Part shown: positions 27,201 to 34,390 of the stretch, piece by piece
Position numbering within the stretch: the stretch's first letter is position 1
Layout: the number at the start of each line of letters is the position of its first letter
Source: UBA10329 sp964500205
Lineage (GTDB): Bacteria > Bacteroidota > Bacteroidia > UBA10329
NCBI GenBank assembly: GCA_964500205.1
Contig: CAZCNS010000002.1
Span: 310,001-374,000 of the forward strand
Direction: 5' to 3'
DNA length: 64,000 nt
Notes under the pieces: model-generated
The model's input: the letters and a program-made list of their open reading frames with translations, nothing else
Database searches by the model: none
What the model was told of the DNA's origin: nothing
Translations under genes and position numbers: made by a program

Positions 27201-28049
27201 GTCCACATGATCCTTGTCAAGAATGGTCTCACGGTCAATGATAATCTCATTCCGCTCGATGCTGACCACCTCACCGGTATCCTCATCCACAAAATCCTCA
27301 ATCCATGACTTCAGGACGCGCGCGGCAAGCTTTCGCCCTATGACACGCTTGAGTCCCGCCTTGCTGACCTTCACCTCGTCTGCGAGACCGAAGATCTCCA
27401 GGATGTCCTTATCACTCTCATACCCGATGGCACGCAGGAGCGTGGTCACAGGCAATTTTTTCTTCCGGTCGATGTAAGCATACATCGCACCGTGTATATC
27501 GGTAGCGAACTCGATCCATGATCCCTTGAAAGGAATCACACGGGCCGAATACAATTTGGTGCCATTGGCATGGTAGCTCTGTCCGAAGAAAACACCGGGA
27601 GAACGGTGGAGCTGGCTCACCACAACCCTTTCGGCACCATTCACCACGAACGAACCCTTGGGGGTCATGTATGGGATAGTGCCGAGATAGACATCCTGAA
27701 CGATGGTCTCGAAATCCTCGTGCTCAGGGTCTGTGCAATAAAGTTTGAGTTTTGCCTTCAGCGGAACGCTGTGGGTCAAACCACGCTCGATGCACTCTTC
27801 GATGGAGTAGCGTGGTGGGTCGATGAAATAATCAAGAAACTCCAGAACGAAGTTGTTCCGCGCATCGGTGATGGGGAAGTTCTCGGAGAACACCTTGAAA
27901 AGACCTTCGTGTTGACGGTTCTCAGGTGTGGTCTCCAGCTGGAAGAAATCCTTGAATGACTTGAGCTGTATCTCGAGGAAATCAGGATAATCGACCTGAT
28001 TCTTGATGGAGGCGAAATTGATTCGGCCAGTGTTGGTGTTCAGCGCCAA
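24240..28049 (-). CDS. rpoB: DNA-directed RNA polymerase subunit beta
   Basis: RpoB forms the other half of the polymerase active-site cleft. From the TTG at 28049 the product has 1269 residues, the usual bacteroidete length, and opens with [13 protein letters not shown] then [19 protein letters not shown], matching the family from its first residues. No in-frame ATG or GTG lies nearby, and longer frames run into the rplL-rpoB hairpin, so TTG initiation is inferred. The rifampicin region ([25 protein letters not shown]) appears wild type. It is the penultimate gene of the ribosomal-polymerase operon. Confidence 0.97.
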   Translation of the reverse strand: [1269 protein letters not shown]

Positions 28050-28099
28050 GGTCTTGAGCTTTTGTTGATAATGATTACAATGAACTGTAAACAGGAATA

Positions 28100-28135
28100 G
28101 GTTGAGACCCGTCCCCAGAAGGGAGGGTCTCAACC
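28100..28135 (-). promoter_or_regulatory. long hairpin between rplL and rpoB
   Basis: Arms GGTTGAGACCC (28100-28110) and GGGTCTCAACC (28125-28135) are perfect complements; TCCC/GGGA inside extends the stem past one bulge. No T run follows on the minus strand. The position equals that of the partial terminator and RNase III site between rplL and rpoB in Escherichia coli, so it may be an attenuator or processing site; this is an analogy, not proof. Confidence 0.6.
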
Positions 28136-28155
28136 TTGTAGAGCTGACGGGTGGT

Positions 28156-28533
28156 TTACTTCACCTCCACCTCGGCACCTGCCTCGGTGAGAGAGCTCTT
28201 GATGGCTTCCGCCTCCTCCTTGGAGATACCCTCCTTCAGAGCTTTCGGTGCACCATCCACCAATTCCTTAGCCTCTTTCAGACCAAGGCCAGTGAGTTCC
28301 TTAACGAGTTTCACGACAGCCAATTTGCTACCGCCAGCACTCTTCAGGATCACATCGAACTCGGTCTTCTCAGCTGGAGCGTCATCGCCAGCACTGGCCA
28401 CTGGACCAGCCACTGCAACTGCCGCAGCAGCGGGCTCGATGCCATACTCGTCCTTGAGGATTTGTGCGAGCTCATTCACTTCCTTAACGGAAAGATTCAC
28501 GAGCTGTTCTGCGAATTCTTTAAGATCTGCCAT
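28156..28533 (-). CDS. rplL: 50S ribosomal protein L7/L12
   Basis: L7/L12 forms the flexible stalk that recruits translation factors. The 125-residue protein has the N-terminal dimerisation helix, an Ala-rich hinge (about residues 35-48) and the C-terminal domain with EKTEFDVIL and GLGLKEAKELVDGAPK. It lies directly after rplJ, as usual. Confidence 0.97.
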   Translation of the reverse strand: MADLKEFAEQLVNLSVKEVNELAQILKDEYGIEPAAAAVAVAGPVASAGDDAPAEKTEFDVILKSAGGSKLAVVKLVKELTGLGLKEAKELVDGAPKALKEGISKEEAEAIKSSLTEAGAEVEVK

Positions 28534-28596
28534 TTTAATTGAGATTGATTTGCGTTAGTGTTTAGTTAGAGAATTGATTGTTGCCAACCACGACAA

Positions 28597-29115
28597 TTAG
28601 CCGCGCTCTGACAGGGTTTTGAGGATTCCAGAAAGATTGCGGCCTGGTGCCTGAAGGGCAGAAACCACATTCTTTGCAGGAGACTGGAGCAGCGCGATGA
28701 CATCTCCGATGACCTCTTCCTTGGACTTGATATTCTCAAGCGTAGTGAGGCTATGATCACCGATGAATGCACCTTCGCCAACCCAAGCACCTTTGAGCAA
28801 CGGGCGGTCGCCCTTCTTGCGGAACTCCTTTATCAGCTTTGCAGGCACATTGCCTGTTTCGCAGAACATGATGGAGGTGCTGCCCTTGAGCACAGGGTAC
28901 AACTGCTCGAAATCAGCAGTGGCCCGTTCAAGCGCCTTGCGCAGAAGGGTGTTCTTCACCACCTCGAGCTTAACAGCCCTCTTGTGGCAAAGTGCCCGCA
29001 ACTTGTAAGTATCCTCAGCATTGAGTGTAGAGATGTCTGTCAGATAGAAGTTCGGATTCGACTCGATCTTCTCTGTCAGCGCATCTATCGCCTGATTTCT
29101 TTCGATCTTGCTCAT
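28597..29115 (-). CDS. rplJ: 50S ribosomal protein L10
   Basis: L10 anchors L7/L12 dimers to the ribosome and in many bacteria represses its own mRNA. The 172-residue chain has the L10 pattern, including DISTLNAEDTYKLR, LEVVKNTLLRKALE and the C-terminal helix for L7/L12 binding. It lies between rplA and rplL. Confidence 0.96.
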   Translation of the reverse strand: MSKIERNQAIDALTEKIESNPNFYLTDISTLNAEDTYKLRALCHKRAVKLEVVKNTLLRKALERATADFEQLYPVLKGSTSIMFCETGNVPAKLIKEFRKKGDRPLLKGAWVGEGAFIGDHSLTTLENIKSKEEVIGDVIALLQSPAKNVVSALQAPGRNLSGILKTLSERG

Positions 29116-29129
29116 GTCTGTTTCCGGAT

Positions 29130-29822
29130 TTACTGTACTGACTTAACATCTACTGGAACACCAGGAGTCATGGTACCTGACAGCGCCACACTCTTGATGT
29201 ATGTTCCCTTTGCCGCGGTAGGCTTGAGTTTAAGCAGGGTCTGAATCAGCTCCTGCGTGTTCTCTGCGATCTTCTCCTTGGGAAACGATGACTTGCCCAC
29301 GCTTGCGTGAATGATGCCATACTTGTCAACCTTGAAATCGATCTTACCTGCTTTGACGTCCGAAACCGCCTTACCAACGTCCATGGTCACAGTGCCGCTC
29401 TTCGGGTTGGGCATCAGGCCACGGGGGCCGAGCACACGTCCGAGCGCACCGATCTTCGCCATCACGGTAGGCATGGTAACTATAACATCTACATCGGTCC
29501 AACCGCCCTTGATCTTGTCGATATACTCGTCAAGACCAACATGGTCAGCACCGGCTGCCTTGGCCTCCTCCTCCTTGTCAGGAGTGCAGAGCACCAGTAC
29601 ACGTACTGTCTTACCCGTGCCATGAGGCAAGCTCACGACACCTCTTACCATCTGATTGGCTTTACGTGGGTCTACACCCAAACGAACTGCCACGTCAACG
29701 GAAGAATCAAACTTGGTGGATGACATCTCCTTCACCAGTCCAGCCGCCTCATTAAGAGAGTAGGTATGTTCTGATTTCAAAAGCTCAAGGGCCTTCTTTC
29801 TGTTCTTTGTAAGCTTGGCCAT
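29130..29822 (-). CDS. rplA: 50S ribosomal protein L1
   Basis: L1 binds 23S rRNA at the mobile stalk and can repress translation of the L11-L1 message. The 230-residue protein has the signature segment LGRVLGPRGLMPNPKSGTVT near residue 123 and the usual N-terminal RKALELL region. Four bases separate it from rplK. Confidence 0.97.
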   Translation of the reverse strand: MAKLTKNRKKALELLKSEHTYSLNEAAGLVKEMSSTKFDSSVDVAVRLGVDPRKANQMVRGVVSLPHGTGKTVRVLVLCTPDKEEEAKAAGADHVGLDEYIDKIKGGWTDVDVIVTMPTVMAKIGALGRVLGPRGLMPNPKSGTVTMDVGKAVSDVKAGKIDFKVDKYGIIHASVGKSSFPKEKIAENTQELIQTLLKLKPTAAKGTYIKSVALSGTMTPGVPVDVKSVQ

Positions 29823-29826
29823 GGTC

Positions 29827-30270
29827 TCAGACTTTTTCAGGTAGTTGTCCTTTCACCGTCACACCCATGCTGCGGGCAGTACCCGCGATCATGTGCATAG
29901 CCGATTCAAGGGTGAAACAGTTCATGTCAGGCATTTTCTCCTCAGCGATCGCCTTGATCTGATCCACAGTGAGCGCCCCTACCTTAGCTCGGTTGGGTTC
30001 TGCAGAACCGGATTTCAACTTGATCGCATCCTTGATGGAAACAGCAACAGGGGGTTTCTTGATCACGAACTCGAACGACTTGTCCGTGAACACTGTGATC
30101 ACCACCGGCAGCACCTTCCCCGGTGAATCCTGCGTGCGCGCATTGAACTGCTTGCAGAAGTCCATGATGTTGACTCCTTTAGCACCCAATGCAGGCCCTA
30201 TGGGCGGGGATGGATTTGCGGCACCGCCCTTCACCTGAAGCTTGATGAATCCGCTTATCTCTTTTGCCAT
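29827..30270 (-). CDS. rplK: 50S ribosomal protein L11
   Basis: L11 forms part of the GTPase-associated centre. The 147 residues match the family throughout: ANPSPPIGPALGAKGVNIMDFCKQFN near residue 18 and the C-terminal MNCFTLESAMHMIAGTARSMG. It begins the L11-L1-L10-L12 run after nusG; the 122-bp gap before it shows no clear promoter. Confidence 0.97.
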   Translation of the reverse strand: MAKEISGFIKLQVKGGAANPSPPIGPALGAKGVNIMDFCKQFNARTQDSPGKVLPVVITVFTDKSFEFVIKKPPVAVSIKDAIKLKSGSAEPNRAKVGALTVDQIKAIAEEKMPDMNCFTLESAMHMIAGTARSMGVTVKGQLPEKV

Positions 30271-30392
30271 TTTTTGATTTGATTGAACTGTGATCTATGA
30301 TAGTCAGCGCGAAAGGGAAGCATTCGTATGTCAGTGCGCTGGAAAATCCTTCTTGTCGATGATGGTACTTAATTAAAGTAGTTGAAGGCTCA

Positions 30393-30947
30393 TCACTCCT
30401 TCTCTACTTGCATGTAGCTCAATTCGAGTGGTGTCTTTCTTCCGAAGATTTTAACCATGACCTTGAGCTTCTTCTTCTCCTCGTTGATCTCCTCCACAAC
30501 ACCACTGAAGCTGCTGAACGGACCGTCTATCACCTTCACTGTCTCTCCAACGATGTAAGGGATGTTCATTTCCTCATTGGAATCAGCCAACTCGTCTACT
30601 TTGCCCAGAATACGGTTCACTTCCGAGGACCGCAATGGCACAGGGTTTCCACCTTTAGTCTCACCGAGAAAACCGATTACACCCGGAATTGACTTTATGA
30701 TGTGTGGAATCTCACCAATAAGGTCAGCCTCCATCATGATATATCCCGGAAAGAAATTGCGCTCCTTGCTCACTTTCTTGCCATTGCGAATCTGATAGAA
30801 TTTCTCCATCGGGATTAGCACCTGCGCAACGTGATCAGTGAGCTTCGAGTGCTGAATCTCAGCCTCGATGTACTCCTTAACCTTTTTCTCCTGACCACTG
30901 ACGGCCCGGACAACATACCATTTCTTACTGCTGACTTCGCTCATCAT
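30393..30947 (-). CDS. nusG: transcription termination/antitermination protein NusG
   Basis: NusG binds RNA polymerase and links it to Rho or ribosomes. The 184-residue protein has the NGN domain (KWYVVRAVSGQEKKVKEYIE, FFPGYIMMEADL) and a C-terminal KOW domain (VKVIDGPFSSFSGVVEEI). Two adjacent ATGs (30947, 30944) are possible. It lies nine bases after secE, the standard pairing. Confidence 0.96.
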   Translation of the reverse strand: MMSEVSSKKWYVVRAVSGQEKKVKEYIEAEIQHSKLTDHVAQVLIPMEKFYQIRNGKKVSKERNFFPGYIMMEADLIGEIPHIIKSIPGVIGFLGETKGGNPVPLRSSEVNRILGKVDELADSNEEMNIPYIVGETVKVIDGPFSSFSGVVEEINEEKKKLKVMVKIFGRKTPLELSYMQVEKE

Positions 30948-30956
30948 GACTCCAAT

Positions 30957-31175
30957 TCAGAAAAGGTCGTAAAAGAAACCGAGAACTCCTTTCCAAGCTG
31001 CATCACCACCGTTTATACCCATCACGAAATCCATCAGGAAAATCATGATGGCGATAACAGCTGACGCGACACTCACAATGATGGTGCTATTCTGCAACTC
31101 ATCCCAAGTGGGCCAGCTCACTTTGGTCATGAGCTCGTTGTAGGACTCCTCTACGTATGTAACTACTTTGGACAT
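30957..31175 (-). CDS. secE: preprotein translocase subunit SecE
   Basis: SecE clamps the SecY channel in the inner membrane. The 72-residue protein has the amphipathic VEESYNELMTKVSWPTWDEL segment and one transmembrane helix (about residues 32-52). Its place between tRNA-Trp and nusG is conserved across bacteria. Confidence 0.95.
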   Translation of the reverse strand: MSKVVTYVEESYNELMTKVSWPTWDELQNSTIIVSVASAVIAIMIFLMDFVMGINGGDAAWKGVLGFFYDLF

Positions 31176-31188
31176 GTTTCTGTGATTG

Positions 31189-31261
31189 CACGGGTGGAGA
31201 GACTCGAACTCCCGACACCCGGTTTTGGAGACCGGTGCTCTACCAACTGAGCTACACCCGT
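31189..31261 (-). tRNA. tRNA-Trp (CCA)
   Basis: The 73-base sequence folds as a complete cloverleaf: acceptor stem ACGGGTG/CACCCGT with a G discriminator, D arm GCTC...GAGC, anticodon loop CTCCAAA with CCA, and T loop TTCGAGT. The 3' CCA is not encoded. It sits between tuf and secE, the usual place for this tRNA. Confidence 0.95.
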
Positions 31262-31271
31262 GTTTAAGGCA

Positions 31272-31305
31272 GGGAAAGGTGTACCATTACTGGAACACCT
31301 TTCCC
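31272..31305 (-). terminator. strong hairpin between tuf and tRNA-Trp
   Basis: GGGAAAGGTGT (31272-31282) pairs perfectly with ACACCTTTCCC (31295-31305), with inner CC/GG pairs. It lies 53 bases after the tuf stop. No T run follows, so it may be a processing or partial termination site before the tRNA. Confidence 0.5.
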
Positions 31306-31358
31306 ACGATTGATTTATCATCGCCCATTCCCTGTGTGGCAGGGAAGAGACGTCAACA

Positions 31359-32546
31359 TCACTTGATGATCTCAGTCACCTGACCGGCACCTACAGTACG
31401 ACCACCCTCACGGATAGCGAAACGAAGACCCGCGTCCATAGCGACAGGAACAATCAGATTAACTGTGATGGTCACGTTATCACCAGGCATTACCATCTCC
31501 TGACCAGCTGGCAGGATGATCTCACCTGTCACGTCCGTTGTACGGAGGTAGAACTGTGGACGGTACTTGTTGTGGAACGGAGTGTGACGACCACCTTCCT
31601 CTTTCTTCAACACGTAGATTTCAGCTTTGAACTCAGTGTGTGGAGTAATGCTACCTGGCTTGGCAATGACCTGACCGCGCTTGATGTCAGCCTTGTCAAT
31701 ACCACGGAGCAGCAGACCAACGTTGTCACCGGCTTCGCCACGGTCGAGAATCTTACGGAACATTTCCACACCAGTAACGGTAGAGGTCATCTTACCTTCT
31801 CCCATACCGAGAATCTCAACTGGGTCACCAGAGTTGATCACGCCACGCTCAATACGACCAGTTGCAACAGTACCACGGCCAGTGATGGAGAACACGTCCT
31901 CAACAGGCATAAGGAACGGCTTGTCGATATCACGGGGAGGAATCTCGATCCAAGAGTCAACAGCTTCCATAAGCTCCATGATCTTGGGAGCCCACTTAGC
32001 GTCACCATTCAGTCCTCCAAGAGCAGAACCAAGGATAACTGGGCTGTTATCTCCATCATAGTCATAGAATGAAAGCAGCTCACGAATCTCCATCTCAACC
32101 AGCTCCAACAACTCCTCGTCATCCACAAGGTCAACCTTGTTAAGGAAGACAACGATGCGGGGAACGTTTACCTGACGGGCAAGCAGAATGTGCTCACGGG
32201 TCTGCGGCATAGGGCCGTCAGTAGCGGCACATACGAGAATGGCACCATCCATCTGTGCTGCACCAGTTACCATGTTCTTCACATAGTCAGCGTGACCTGG
32301 ACAGTCAACGTGTGCGTAGTGACGGTTAGACGTAGTGTACTCAACGTGTGAGGTGTTGATAGTGATACCACGCTCTTTTTCCTCCGGTGCATTGTCGATA
32401 GAGTCGAAGCTGCGCACTTCAGAAAGACCTGCGTCAGCCAACACCTTGGTGATAGCAGCTGTAAGAGTGGTCTTACCATGGTCAACGTGGCCGATAGTGC
32501 CGATGTTGACGTGGGGTTTGGAACGGTCAAATGTTTCTTTGGCCAT
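31359..32546 (-). CDS. tuf: translation elongation factor Tu
   Basis: EF-Tu delivers aminoacyl-tRNA to the ribosome. The 395 residues include the GTPase motifs GHVDHGKTTL (G1), DCPGHADYVKNM (G3) and NKVDLVDD (G4), and the highly conserved C-terminus ending GRTVGAGQVTEI. It lies between a four-tRNA cluster and tRNA-Trp-secE. Confidence 0.98.
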   Translation of the reverse strand: MAKETFDRSKPHVNIGTIGHVDHGKTTLTAAITKVLADAGLSEVRSFDSIDNAPEEKERGITINTSHVEYTTSNRHYAHVDCPGHADYVKNMVTGAAQMDGAILVCAATDGPMPQTREHILLARQVNVPRIVVFLNKVDLVDDEELLELVEMEIRELLSFYDYDGDNSPVILGSALGGLNGDAKWAPKIMELMEAVDSWIEIPPRDIDKPFLMPVEDVFSITGRGTVATGRIERGVINSGDPVEILGMGEGKMTSTVTGVEMFRKILDRGEAGDNVGLLLRGIDKADIKRGQVIAKPGSITPHTEFKAEIYVLKKEEGGRHTPFHNKYRPQFYLRTTDVTGEIILPAGQEMVMPGDNVTITVNLIVPVAMDAGLRFAIREGGRTVGAGQVTEIIK

Positions 32547-32625
32547 GATGGATTTGTTTATTGGTTTTGGTTATCGGTTACTGAATTTCTAAAAACAAAA
32601 AGGTCAATGACATGAATGCACTCAG

Positions 32626-32697
32626 AGCCAATGAGGGGAATTGAACCCCTGACCTCTTCCTTACCAAGGAAGCGCTCTACCCCTGAGCTACATCGGC
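32626..32697 (-). tRNA. tRNA-Thr (GGT)
   Basis: A 72-base cloverleaf with acceptor GCCGATG/CATTGGC (one G-T pair), anticodon stem TTCCT and anticodon GGT, reading ACC/ACU, and T loop TTCAATT. It is the last tRNA of the cluster before tuf. Confidence 0.95.
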
Positions 32698-32705
32698 TTT
32701 TAACG

Positions 32706-32778
32706 AGCGGGAGACGAGACTCGAACCCGCGACCCTCAGCTTGGAAGGCTGATGCTCTACCAACTGAGCTACTCCCGC
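32706..32778 (-). tRNA. tRNA-Gly (TCC)
   Basis: A 73-base cloverleaf with acceptor GCGGGAG/CTCCCGC, anticodon stem TCAGC/GCTGA, loop CTTCCAA giving TCC for GGA/GGG, and T loop TTCGAGT. The spacing to its neighbours is 8-12 bases. Confidence 0.95.
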
Positions 32779-32790
32779 GTTAAAATGATG

Positions 32791-32872
32791 TGGGGAGAGC
32801 AGGATTCGAACCTGCGAAGGTGAAACCAACAGATTTACAGTCTGTCCTCGTTGGCCGCTTGAGTATCTCCCC
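32791..32872 (-). tRNA. tRNA-Tyr (GTA)
   Basis: An 82-base tRNA with acceptor GGGGAGA/TCTCCCC and A discriminator, anticodon GTA in an AGACT/AATCT context, and the long variable arm expected of tRNA-Tyr. Confidence 0.95.
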
Positions 32873-32930
32873 GCATAAATGCCACTAACTATTCAAAGAA
32901 CGATTCTCGAGACAAGCTCAAGAAAAAATG

Positions 32931-33004
32931 AGCCGGTGGAGGGATTCGAACCCCCGGCCAGCTGATTACAAATCAGCTGCTCTGGCCAACTGAGCTACAC
33001 CGGC
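32931..33004 (-). tRNA. tRNA-Thr (TGT)
   Basis: A 74-base cloverleaf with acceptor GCCGGTG/CACCGGC, anticodon TGT in a long GCTGATT/AATCAGC stem context, and T loop TTCGAAT. It is the first tRNA of the cluster. Confidence 0.95.
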
Positions 33005-33074
33005 AAGAACGCTTTTCCTTTACTGGCGCGGGTTTCAGAGCGTTTTCCACTGACACCCCCTCCAAAAAGGACTG

Positions 33075-33082
33075 CAAATGTA
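33075..33082 (-). promoter_or_regulatory. -7 element upstream of the tRNA-tuf cluster
   Basis: TACATTTG on the minus strand matches TAnnTTTG exactly and lies 70 bases before tRNA-Thr (TGT), after the hpf stop. The -33 region is weak. It could drive the four tRNAs and tuf. Confidence 0.45.
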
Positions 33083-33164
33083 AGCAAATTACAGCCGCAC
33101 ATGAAGAATCCGTTGAGAAATTTTTCCCCAACGGATCCAGACCCCTAAGAACGGGCTTGTAAAC

Positions 33165-33461
33165 TCACGGCATCGTCTTCTCCTTAGATTTCTTCAGTTG
33201 CCTGCGAAGCGCCTCAACTGCCTGATCCGTTGCCTCTTCAAAGGTTTTGCATTGCCGCTTGGCAAATAGATCCGGGCCGGGCACCAGCAACTTTATCTCA
33301 GCGATTTTATTTTCGGATGTACTGCTGTTCTCCAGACGGAGGGTGACCTCAGCATCTATGATACTGCTGTTGAAGGTGACCAACTTGTTCACCTTCTCAT
33401 CAATAAAGTCGAGAAGTTTTTGGTCTGCGTCAAAATGGAGGGATTGGATCTTCACTTTCAT
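33165..33461 (-). CDS. ribosome hibernation-promoting factor (short HPF/RaiA)
   Basis: This 98-residue protein of the HPF/RaiA/YfiA family binds the decoding centre of resting ribosomes. Visible features are KVKIQSLHFDADQKLLDFIDEKVNKL at the N-terminus and the later YxxI-like region replaced here by basic RRQLKKSKEK at the end. It lacks the long C-terminal dimerisation domain. It lies 11 bases after xerC in the same direction. Confidence 0.88.
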   Translation of the reverse strand: MKVKIQSLHFDADQKLLDFIDEKVNKLVTFNSSIIDAEVTLRLENSSTSENKIAEIKLLVPGPDLFAKRQCKTFEEATDQAVEALRRQLKKSKEKTMP

Positions 33462-33472
33462 GGTCTGACTGT

Positions 33473-34366
33473 TTACGCCCTAGGGTGGGCCTGTTGATGA
33501 ATTCGTTTCAGTTTATCTATGGTGTTATGGGTATAGATCTGAGTTGCAGCGAGTCCGGCATGTCCAAGTAACTCTTTAACGGCATTGATATCGGCACCAT
33601 TATTCAGCATGTGGGTCGCAAAGGTGTGTCTCAGCACATGAGGACTTCTTTTACCCACTGTGGTCACAAGGCGAAGGTACTTATTCACTTTCTGATAGAC
33701 AAACGATTCATTGACCTGCAAACCATTGTCACGAACGATCAGCGCAGGATTCTCTGCACCAGCAACTAGCTCGGCCCGTTCGGTCAGATATCGTTTAAGA
33801 ACTGTTCCAAGGTGCGGACCAAAAGGAATCATGCGCTCCTTAGACCGCTTACCCATGACCTTGAGCTGGCCTGAATACAGATCCACATCAGGCACGGTGA
33901 GGCCGATGAGCTCTGCCCTACGCATGCCGGTATTGTACAAAAGTTCGATGATGACACGATCACGCAGCCCTGCGAACCCGGAACCAAAATCAACGCTACT
34001 GAGCAGTTGTTCCATGCGGGACTGATCAATGAACAATGGCAGTGACTTCTTCGATCGCAATGCTGTGACCTTCGACATTGGATCGCTGCTGATGACATCT
34101 ACGGACCGCAGGTACTTGAAGTAAGAACGCAGGCAGCTCAACCGTCTGTTCACTGTTTGAGGAAGCAGCCCATCATCCTCCAAGGTGGAAATAACCCATG
34201 AGCGCACATCATGGTGGTCGATCTGCTCGGGCTCTGTCCTGTCCAGATGTTGCTCCATGAAGGTGCTGAAGGTCGCTAGGTCGCTCGCGTAGGCCGCCAC
34301 CGTATGGGGTGACATCCGTCTCTCTTTGGAGAGATACTCCAGGAAATCCTTGATGCTGCGCTCCAT
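33473..34366 (-). CDS. xerC: tyrosine recombinase XerC
   Basis: XerC resolves chromosome dimers at dif together with XerD. The 297-residue protein has the N-terminal SAM-like DNA-binding domain and all catalytic residues: Arg149 (GMRRAEL), Lys173 (MGKRSKER), His243/Arg246 (HVLRHTFATHM), His269 (LLGHA) and Tyr278 (QIYTH). Its housekeeping context (murF upstream, hpf downstream) favours a cellular rather than a mobile-element recombinase. Confidence 0.9.
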   Translation of the reverse strand: MERSIKDFLEYLSKERRMSPHTVAAYASDLATFSTFMEQHLDRTEPEQIDHHDVRSWVISTLEDDGLLPQTVNRRLSCLRSYFKYLRSVDVISSDPMSKVTALRSKKSLPLFIDQSRMEQLLSSVDFGSGFAGLRDRVIIELLYNTGMRRAELIGLTVPDVDLYSGQLKVMGKRSKERMIPFGPHLGTVLKRYLTERAELVAGAENPALIVRDNGLQVNESFVYQKVNKYLRLVTTVGKRSPHVLRHTFATHMLNNGADINAVKELLGHAGLAATQIYTHNTIDKLKRIHQQAHPRA

Positions 34367-34390
34367 GTCCCGAAGATACGCGGAAGGTTG

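Noticed and set aside
33108..33136. intrinsic terminator after hpf
   Set aside because: A 7-bp inverted repeat (ATCCGTT/AACGGAT) exists, but its loop is 15 bases and no T run follows on the minus strand.
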